Assembly (NCBI RefSeq): GCF_036370855.1
Contig: NC_088117.1
Span: forward strand, 806,001-870,000
From: Dromaius novaehollandiae
Taxonomy: Eukaryota; Chordata; Aves; Casuariiformes; Dromaiidae
Length of the DNA stretch: 64,000 bases
Direction: 5' to 3'
Shown: piece by piece, positions 56,101-64,000 of the stretch
Position numbering within the stretch: position 1 is the stretch's first letter
Layout of the letters: every line of letters starts with the position of its first letter
Notes under the pieces: generated by a model
Seen by the model: only the letters and a program-made list of their open reading frames with translations
The model's database searches: none
What the model was told of the DNA's origin: nothing
Translations under genes and position numbers: made by a program

Positions 56101-59100
56101 GACTTCTCCATTAGAAAAGAATGGGCCTCCTGACTGAATCTCATGATTCTTGCCCTCAGAAAAAAGCCTGGTGATGCTATTACCCATTCCAAATTATCTA
56201 TTTAACAGCTTCTCTTTGCTATTACTGTTATTATTGTTAATGAAGGAGCACTTGGTGACAGGGTTTCAGAGGGACAGGAGCAGGAGAGTGGCTTGCTGCC
56301 TCTGTGAGCAAGAAGACAATTTCCTTGGCATCATCTCACATGTCTCTGTCTCTATTGCAGATGCCAGAGATGAGGGATTCAGTCCTGTCAGGCACTGAGA
56401 CTGTGGCTTCCCAGATCCGCTCTGGCAGTGTCATTGTCTTCCCACAGTGAGTATGTTGGGTTCAGCAGCCCCTGGCTGACCAAGCCAGGACCTTCTCAGC
56501 TTGCGTCTGGTTGTGCTGTCTTGCCAGGGCTTGTGAAGTCCTCTCAGGAAGTTATTCAGAACTAATCAGCAGTGGACCTCTATGATGCATCACACAGTTT
56601 CTGGATATAGTCTAGAGTAATGCTGCATATTCTGCTCTCTTACCAGAAATTTTACATTAGCTCCCTAATATCTTTGTGACCAGATTATTAACACAAGGTG
56701 CAAAGCAAATATGGAGCTCTTATTCAAACTGGAGTCTTCTGGTTTCCAGGTATGAACTCCAGATTGTGCAGCCTGCCATCAAAGGACCCGCAGAGCTCAC
56801 CGAAGAACAGGAGGAGGAGAAGGATGATAATGGCAACAAAAAAGGTAGTGGAACGGTTGACACCTGGGTGGTGTTTGGACATTCTCCTCACTAATGGGAC
56901 ATTATAGCCAAGGCTACAATGCAAGGCATAGGCAACTTCATTTCATTTTGAAAGTTGGGAATTCCAGTCCTGCTTTCTTAATTGTTCACAAACATACAAG
57001 TATCTTTGGGCTGAACACACCAAAAGAGTGAACTTGCACACACGAGATCTGTAGAGAGATCCCAAAGTCTGTGCCCTTCATGGGAATTTCTCCCTCCTTC
57101 CCCGCAAGGCTCCATTTAGTCACCAGCATTTCTCAGCAAGGCCTCCCCCTGCTTTTCACGATATAGACAAGAGAAGCCAGTAGTACCAGAATTCCCCAGG
57201 GAATAACATTACCCTTTAGAAATTAAGAGTTGGACAACATCCAGTGTCAGGAAAGGCCTAAAACCTCATGGGAAACATGGCTCCAGGGGGATGGCTTGGT
57301 GCAGTTTCATCACATGTATGCACACCTGCCCATCATTCCTGTTAGAATGGGCACAAAGATGCTGTTTGAAGAGTTCTCTGCTTTCTTGCTTGCAGGGGCT
57401 CTTCCTGACAATCGCCTTCTCTCCAGAGAGAGGCATGCTCCACCCAAAAAGACTTCTATCCATAAGGAGGAAGACAAGATGCACAAAACCAGGGGAAAAG
57501 GGCTTCCTGACAGGTCAGACTTGGGGGAAAATGGATGTGGGGGACCCTGTGCTCTTATTCTTTTTAGGAATAAGAAGTTTCCTTCAGACACAATGTCTGG
57601 GCTAAGTCTGGCAGGCTATTACCATGTGGTACAGATGCTAAAGTTTCCTTGTTGGGTAATCAGAGCATTAATGCAACTGCCAGGAGGGATCTGTGGTATT
57701 AGAGCCTTGAAATAACAGACAGGAGCCTCCATTCCCATGACTCTGGCCTTCTTCTTGATCTACCAAGAGAAGGCCTAAACCTGGGCATCCTGAGCTTTCC
57801 TAGGGAGTGTTGTGCCACACCTGATGTTGCAGCTTGGGGTTATCTCTTTCTCTGTATTTGAAAGTACTTGGTCGAATGCAACCAATCTTCCTGCAGAGCT
57901 AGCTGCCTTCTGCTGCAGGGGCACACCTTGGGAGACCAAACTGGAAAACAAACTCGTCCTCTACTCATACAGATGCCTTCTATTCTACCTTTTTAGTCCA
58001 CCACCACCAATCCAGTGGAGCTCAGTGAAGAAAGTGGAAGCCAAAAAGAAAGAAATCCCTCATGCTGGACCAAAACTTGTAAACTTTATTGCTGAAGCTA
58101 TTAAGACAAAAGAGCAGGTATATAATAGGGAGTGATGCAATGTTTGCGTAGTAGTTTATTGTAGAAAAGCACGGTTGTACAGCCATTGACTCTGAAAAGA
58201 TGTCGCAGTGTGTGCTCATTTGTACATTAAGTGACTTCTCCTGGAGTCTACTTTAAAAGATGGGGGTTACTGTATGTTTAGAATCTGCTCTTCACTTCTG
58301 TTGTCTCATGAAACACATTAGAACACCTTCCTTGCCACTATTCATAATGGAGTTCAAAATCAAAATGCCAGGCTTTTCTGGGATAGGAAATAGGAGTTTT
58401 TTAGATCATTGGTTAGTTCACACCTTGGTTGAGCCCACGATAATTCAGGAGCAAAACACAGCTGACAAAAAGGGGCAGAAAAGAGAGTGAGAAATCAATA
58501 ATAATAATGAATATAAAAACAAAAGCAGATGAGACTGACATTGCTGCTGTTACATTTCTGTGGCCCTCCAGAGAAGAATCCTCCAGGTTAAGAAACGACA
58601 CCAAAGAGGTCTCTGTGAACTTCAAGCTGTAGAAAGACAGGAGAAGAAAGAATGGCAGAAGAAAGAGAAAGACAGAAGGAAAGAAAAGGAAAAATTGGCA
58701 CCACCGATCCCTGGGAGAGGAAACGATAAGCTACAGAGGGCCACGGTACAGGCAGCATTTTAAAATAGACAGGAAGAAAACATCTCTCTCCTACAGAGGA
58801 GCTTGAGATTTCAGGCTATTTCAAGTATTCCTGGAACTGTTACTGCAAAATGGCAGGAGTCTCATGAGAAAGGGTCAATTGGGCGATGCAGTGAAACCCT
58901 GGTCAGACTCCAGCATCCAACTCCTGGGGCAGGCGGAGGTCCTTCTTCTGGTTCCCCCTCTACTGCCACAGTATCCCGGCCAGAATTCACCCCTGGGATC
59001 TGTACGCTGGCAAACAGCCCTGTGTCTTTGCAGCATGCTTGTCTGAGATTCTCCCTTCCTTTGCAGAAACCCACTGTTTCTTGGGGCACCACGCAAATCC

Positions 59101-62100
59101 CTTCTGCCAGCATGAGGAGGAAGGTGACCAGCCCAGATCTCATAGAGGGAATGATGGGGAACTGGAAAGAGGATGGCGAATCATCCTCAGAGAAGGAGGG
59201 TGACAACTCGCTGGAGATACCCCCAAAAAGGTAAGTATGGAGCAAGTCGTGCCAAGGCCTGGGGCAGCTGAGTAGCACTGACCCATCTGCAGGGTCAAGG
59301 ATCCAAATCCCTGATCCGTGGCTCTCCTCTGAGCTGTCAAGCCATGGGGAGACCTGGGGTCAGGAGCCCCCAACTCCAGGTGCCTTTCTGCAGCCCAAAG
59401 CAAATGCCTAAACCTCATGCTGTGGGCACCAGTGAGACTCTGTGTGCAGGGCCTGGGGAAGGTGAGAGGCAGGAAGGTTTCAGCCAGAGCATGAGTGAGG
59501 GTTTCTTCCTGTTGTTCTAGGCCAATTTCCCCAGGGACAAGCCAGGCCCTGCTCGAGATAGTGACGTGCATCCTGGGACAGGTTGACCGAAGTCGGAGGG
59601 GACACAGGCATGAAGAGAGGGATCGGGAAGATAAGCTGCAGTGGTAAATATATCCAGATATGGGTGGTGTTTCCCCTCAGGCAACGCCCTTGCTTCCACC
59701 CCCAGCAGCAGCAGGGGAAAGAAGGGCTGTTCCCAACACACACTTCCCCAGTAGAGCCACCTTCTGCTGCAGAGCGGGGTGCCCAGCCTGGGAGCAAAGG
59801 ATGGCAATCTTCCCTGTGCTCCCACTAACTCCTCTTGCTGTGTGTCTGCAGTGAGCTGGCTGTTTTGAAGTGGAGAATGTGCAGGAAAAAGAAAAGCCAA
59901 GGCAATGACACTCCTGTGGCTGGACCCCAACCTGCACAAACTATTTGTGACAGTCCTGAGAGAGCAGGACAGGTACATGATAGACAGTGATGTAATTCTT
60001 GTCTCATAATTCATTGTAGAAAAGCACAGTTATATGGCTACAGAGTCTGAAATAGCTAATCTGTACTCATTTGAACATTAAGTGATTTCTTCTGGAGCTT
60101 CCTTTAAACCACGTATCTTCAGTTGTTTGTCTTTTTGGAGTGTGTTCTTTGCTCCCGTCATCTTATGCAACATATCAGACCATCTTCCTTGGCACCATTC
60201 TTCATGGAGATAAAAAGGCACTGTTCATAATGCAAATAAAAATGCCAGGCTTTTCTAGGGTAGGAAATAATTTCTATTCAGATCATTGTTCAGTTTGTGC
60301 TTTGGTTGTGCCTGTTATAACTGAGGAGCAGACATGGCTGATAGAAAGGCTAAAGACAAGGGGCAGAAGAGAGGGTGAGAACTAAAAAAATCCCACAAAG
60401 CACAGATGAGACTCCCACTGCTACTGTTGCATTTCTGTGACCCTTCAGGAATTCTACTCTCTCCCTGTGAGGAAAGATCAAAGTAAACACTGGGAAGCCT
60501 TACGTAAGAAGTACCTGAAGACAGCAAGGACAAGGTCGCCTTCATCAACAGCAAGAAGGGAAAGGGAACATCTGTGGAAGGCCCAGGTACCAGAAACCTT
60601 GTGAAACACTCAGTAAAATAGCATTTCTCTCCTCCAGAAGAGCTGAGCTTTGAAGGTCTCCAAGTCAGCATGGCATCATTGCTGCAAAATTGCAGGGCAG
60701 GTGACTCCTATCTGTCATGCTTGCCTGCTTATTACTGTAAGGGAGATGTAGTTAGAAAAAGCCAAAGGGCAAAGCCAGCAATCTGCCATGGTGAGCACAT
60801 ACACTGATCATCCCTCCCCCGAACTCAGACAAGCTCTGTTTCAGGTATCTGCACTTGCATTTGGACACATCTGTTCACAGTCCAATGACCTGAGCCATAT
60901 CTAGACTACCTATAAGGCAGCTAGTTCTTTTATTTAGTCTTCACTGCATTGGAATGATCAGGATCATTATTCGTAATAGGAAGGCACATTTTCTGGAAGT
61001 TTATAGTTTTTAACCGAAGCACTAGGATTTCCTTCCAAGCATGCTGACATTAAAAAAAGTTCTGCTTGTCTCAATGCACAAGGGATGAAGTCTTTAACTT
61101 CACTGGACAAAAAGATTTGAGAAGGAGTGTTGTAAACATGCCTTTGCAGCACTACAGGCCTTCAGCGCTGATCAGTGGTATGGCCTCTGCCCACACTTCC
61201 ATCTAAACTGCATGCTACTTTTTGCCCCTGCATGGTGGTAGAAACTGTATCTGTTGAGATATTATGGCTAGGTGCTGGATGAAATGGAAAGTAAAAAAGA
61301 GTTCTGCAAAACTGTGAGGGCTTTTGATTAGAAATTCCTTTAAAAAACACAAACCCACCACCAACAAAAAACAAAATCCCAACTCCTGGGGCAGGCGGAG
61401 GTCCTTCTTCTGGTTCCCCCTCTACTGCCACAGTATCCTGGCCAGAATTCACCCCTGGGATCTGTACGCTAGCAAACAGCCCTGTGTCTTTGCAGCATGC
61501 TTGTCTGAGATTCTCCCTTCCTTTGCAGAAACCCACTGTTTCTTGGGGCACCACGCAAATCCCTTCTGCCAGCATGAGGAGGAAGGTGACCAGCCCAGAT
61601 CTCATAGAGGGAATGATGGGGAACTGGAAAGAGGATGGCGAATCATCCTCAGAGAAGGAGGGTGACAACTCACTGGAGATACCCCCAAAAAGGTAAGTAT
61701 GGAGCAAGTCGTGCCAAGGCCTGGGGCAGCTGAGTAGCACTGACCCATCTGCAGGGTCAAGGATCCAAATCCCTGATCCGTGGCTCTCCTCTGAGCTGTC
61801 AAGCCATGGGGAGACCTGGGGTCAGGAGCCCCCAACTCCAGGTGCCTTTCTGCAGCCCAAAGCAAATGCCTAAACCTCATGCTGTGGGCACCAGTGAGAC
61901 TCTGTGTGCAGGGCCTGGGGAAGGTGAGAGGCAGGAAGGTTTCAACCAGAGCATGAGAGAGGGTTTCTCCCTGCTTTTGCAGGCACATTTCTCCTAGGAA
62001 AACGCAGGCATTGCTCGCAGCAGTGACATCTCTGGTGGAGAAGGTCACGCAGGGACAGACAAGAGAGATCAGTAGACAGAGGGATCATGAAGAGGAGGCT

Positions 62101-62724
62101 CAAGTGAGTAAAGAGCTATCTGCTGCAATGGGGTGTCCCTCTCTCCTTCCACTTCCAGCAGCACCTAGAGGGACTTCTCCTGGCACCTCCCGTGGGAGGG
62201 ACAGCAGCACACTTCTGAGTCTGTGGCCTTGGTCAGACAGTCCTTAACTGAAGGGGAAGTTGCTGATGACTCAGAATAAGATTTCCGCTTTGGACATAGG
62301 TGGCTGAAGACATAAGGATTTGTCCAACGTTCGGCTCTCCATTTTCAGACTGGCAAGCCTGTCCTACCCTCTCAGAGTACAGACACCAAGACCCTTTGCC
62401 CTGGGGGTTGATACCTATTCACTCCATCGCAGGTACTGCCTGACTCAGTTCCCACTTGACTCAGCCCCCGACTGATTAGTTGCACTGGGGACTTCTCACT
62501 GGCTTGGGCAGGAGTGCCTGTGCCGTATCACAGAGACCACTGAAATGCTGCTCAAAGCGGCTCCATTAATACCTGGCCTGCATTAGGCCTGCTGTATTTC
62601 CTTGCTTTCTTTCTGTACCTAAAACTGAACTTCTTTTCACTTCTCAGGGCTAGAGAGCCAGTCCAGCACAATGTGAACCAGCAACTGCCAGCTGTGCTGC
62701 CAAAGCGTTCTTGTGTTGAATAAA
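53119..62724 (+). CDS. CCDC81-like: CCDC81-like gene, right-arm copy
   Basis: Exons: possible first exon to 53,410; 53,523-53,584; 54,044-54,200; 54,831-55,087; 56,361-56,446; 56,750-56,844; 57,396-57,513; 57,997-58,117; 58,572-58,745; 58,914-59,230; 59,521-59,643; 59,852-59,972; 60,449-60,586; 61,529-61,692; 61,983-62,103; 62,349-62,411 (TGA); AATAAA at 62,719. From 53,523 on the phases fit at every junction and give 705 codons without a stop. The first three exons encode two HU-like domains as in CCDC81 (PVRIAGLGTFAVV; KDVKIRFYKDFLKRLNGT), a centrosomal protein in mammals. Lys/Glu-rich coiled-coil cassettes follow. Further small exons may lie between 55,088 and 56,360. An intact-looking, expressed paralogue is likely, not proven. 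Confidence 0.75.
53523..54200 (+). CDS. CCDC81-like: HU-like domain 1 exons of the CCDC81-like gene
   Basis: Exon 53,523-53,584 gives the helix before the turn (IWTCTSYYLSLQLMLYQ). Exon 54,044-54,200 gives the strand region (PVRIAGLGTFAVVRERV) and RPVFRLSRAIAKAYDLPYD. The Leu-Tyr-Gln/Pro-Val-Arg joint falls where CCDC81 proteins have their conserved I-x-GLGTF loop. The short intron is 459 bp. Confidence 0.8.
54831..55087 (+). CDS. CCDC81-like: HU-like domain 2 exon of the CCDC81-like gene
   Basis: A 257-nt exon from DHNHIEQLQYARIASDISVS through VEGCIEKTMRLFSLCIENGK to FYKDFLKRLNGTEKMLEALLG. It enters in phase 1 and leaves in phase 0 before GTAAGA. Family resemblance is strong across the whole exon. 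Confidence 0.85.
55240..55430 (+). other. Ambiguous exon region after HU-like domain 2
   Basis: A good acceptor (tcacattcag) is followed either by a 21-nt in-frame microexon ending at a GTAAGA donor (55,261) or by a longer Lys-rich frame that stops at 55,428-55,430. The longer form would give a short protein ending after the HU domains. Confidence 0.35.
57997..59643 (+). CDS. CCDC81-like: Exon cassette A of the CCDC81-like gene
   Basis: Four exons: 57,997-58,117 (PPPPIQWSSVKKVEAKKKE, then GPKLVNFIAEAIKTKEQ), 58,572-58,745 (coiled coil, RQEKKEWQKKEKDRRKEKEK), 58,914-59,230 (Ser/Pro/Glu-rich, KPTVSWGTTQIPSASMRRK) and 59,521-59,643 (SQALLEIVTCILGQV). The introns between them also recur in cassette B. 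Confidence 0.7.
58917..59507 (+). repeat. Recent direct duplication, copy 1 (right arm)
   Basis: About 590 bp nearly identical to 61,379-61,968 (differences such as ccgggata/cctggcca-side changes and cgctgg/cgctag). Mirror copies lie in the left arm at 17,567-18,157 and 15,106-15,695. Confidence 0.85.
59852..62103 (+). CDS. CCDC81-like: Exon cassette B of the CCDC81-like gene (tandem duplicate of A)
   Basis: 59,852-59,972, 60,449-60,586, 61,529-61,692 and 61,983-62,103 match the four exons of cassette A in order and phase. The third exon is nearly identical to A over its last 164 nt but lacks A's acceptor, because the copied block begins just inside it (61,379). The other exons are more diverged, so two events of different age are likely. 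Confidence 0.7.
61379..61968 (+). repeat. Recent direct duplication, copy 2 (right arm)
   Basis: Partner of 58,917-59,507 about 2.46 kb downstream. It starts abruptly after caaaaaacaaaa, within the equivalent of the exon at 58,914. Confidence 0.85.
62349..62724 (+). CDS. CCDC81-like: Terminal exon and 3' UTR of the CCDC81-like gene, right arm
   Basis: Acceptor ccattttcag, 20 codons (TGKPVLPSQSTDTKTLCPGG) to TGA at 62,409-62,411, then a UTR to AATAAA at 62,719-62,724. It enters in phase 0, as the exon ending at 62,103 requires. Confidence 0.6.
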
Positions 62725-62740
62725 ACCAAATCTCCAAATT

Positions 62741-64000
62741 GTTGTGCATCTGTCCTTGGCAAGGTGTGCATTGCTCTGCACTGAGCAATATGCGAGCTTT
62801 GCAGGGTCAGGAAAAGGACAGCTCAGAGACAGGGAATGTGTTTCAGTCCCTGCTCTGGGGGCAGTTTAAAGGGTCATTACGTAATTCTTCTGCTGGAGCC
62901 ACATTCTTCGTGGTTTAGGGAAACTCCCTCTCTTTCCTGCTCCTTTGCCCCAGAGAGGGGAGGAGTCGAGAGCTGCAACTGCAGTAGTGCAGGAGGGACT
63001 GTGAGGCTGGCATGAAGAGTGTGTGCGTGGAGGTTTCTTCTCCCCATACCTTCCTCAGCAACTGAGCTCAAGGCGGAGCGGTGTCACTCGAGCTTGTGCA
63101 GGATGGGGCTTTCAGACCCAATGAAAAGGGTCTCTCCTCATGGCCTGTTCTGTGCCCCAGGAGAGAAGTAGAAGAAACATGAGCTTCTAATGGGAGTCAA
63201 GGCAATACAGATTGCCCTGCTCGGGGGCTAAAGTCCAGCTTCAGGAAGATAACCCAGGCTTGGAAAGGCTCTGGCCTCAAATAGCATGTCTTGTTTGACT
63301 GCAGCATCTACTTTGTCCCTAACATGACAGTCCTCGTGTAGCATCACATGGCAAAGTGTGGACATAGCTTTCCACAGCCTTATGGGTTCCCTTTTCTGGA
63401 CAGCCAGCTGTGGAGCCTCCTCTGCTTGCCTCAATGCCTCTCTGCCTTGGGAGCGAAACAGAGGAACTGAGGGTGCCTCAGACTAACACCATGGAGTGCT
63501 GAGGAACACAAACATACCACTACCATAGGGAAGCTGCTTAACTAAATCAGCAGGTGTGTTACTGACACCACTGATCTGCAACTTCTCTGTGTTTGAAAGA
63601 TGACGGAGCATCACTGGTATTCATCCTAGAAAGAGGTAAACTTAAGATTCGTGCAAGGCCAATAAACCTGCTGTTTTCATTCATCACCTGCCCAGCGTGC
63701 CGGGAGATGGTCTAGACAGTCAGAACAACAATCTAGAGGTAGAGATGGACATTACCAAACCGGATATACCTTTCACCATCAAATCATGCAGTGAAAGATC
63801 AGCTAACTTGTCAGCACTAACATCAGGAGCAATATGGATTTCCAGGTGGCAAGTGAGCTTAGTAGAACTCCCAAGGGGTAGGAGTGCACTACAGGCAGAC
63901 TTGAGCGGCTGATTTCTGAGCAACAACCAGAAAAGTCCTGTCACACTCCATCTCTCAGCCATGCAGAACTGAAGACAGAGAGGTAAGCAGGGTCCTCACA
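62741..64000. other. Outer arm sequence beyond the gene (mirrors 13,074-14,333)
   Basis: Both copies hold small ORFs and a second AATAAA at 63,659. The ORF at 63,697-63,912 is identical in both arms but shows no family. No feature could be assigned. Confidence 0.4.

Larger units (their letters stand above)
45867..64000. repeat. Right arm of the large inverted repeat (truncated by window end)
   Basis: Reverse complement of 13,074-30,540. The last bases of the window equal the reverse complement of the sequence at 13,074, so the arm continues beyond. Compared with the left arm it carries an extra solo LTR (46,525-47,286) and lacks the integrase core. Outside ERV-A the two arms differ only by scattered substitutions and one 2-bp indel. 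Confidence 0.95.

Noticed and set aside
1-64000. tRNA, rRNA or snRNA genes
   Set aside because: I looked for cloverleaf-like A/B boxes and familiar small RNA sequences and saw none I could support by eye.

Overview
This is vertebrate nuclear DNA, almost certainly from a bird. The evidence is two CR1 LINE copies ending in ATTCTGTG-type octamers, avian-style endogenous retroviruses (ERVs), spliced exons with GT/AG borders, and a paralogue of CCDC81, a family that to my knowledge is multi-copy in birds. I see no bacterial operon, CRISPR or phage signal. The species and chromosome cannot be told from the sequence.

Layout. 1-8,183: three candidate exons (+) of a MYND zinc-finger gene resembling the 3' end of ANKMY1, the rest intronic. 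8,184-12,066: one CR1 interrupted by a second CR1. 4,938-5,345 and 12,785-13,030: an inverted pair of purine/pyrimidine-rich GGGAATAGA-like repeats. 13,074-30,540 and 45,867-64,000: the arms of a very large inverted repeat (palindrome) whose right arm runs out of the window. Positions pair as x + x' = 77,074 in the outer part and 77,072 further in. Each arm holds, from outside inward, a complete-looking CCDC81-like gene (- in the left arm, + in the right), a deleted ERVK-like provirus with a Lys-type primer binding site, a short host segment, and one end of a gammaretrovirus-like ERV (here ERV-A).

The roughly 15.3 kb spacer (30,541-45,866) holds GC-rich and duplicated single-copy-like DNA. 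It also holds a minus-strand gene of unrecognised identity with a CpG-island promoter: signal peptide, an array of about 24-codon phase 1-1 exons, one transmembrane segment, and a short candidate tail. The 5' half of the right ERV-A copy follows.

The CCDC81-like exon chain is phase-consistent from the first HU-like domain to the stop codon (705 codons from 15 exons). Every peptide I compared between arms is identical in its coding exons. Arm divergence is very low over the outer 8.6 kb, which holds most of the gene, and rises toward the centre. The 3' LTR of the ERVK element lies in the same orientation directly upstream of the gene and could supply its promoter and first exon. A solo LTR present only in the right arm, with its empty site preserved in the left arm, gives a relative date for the arms.
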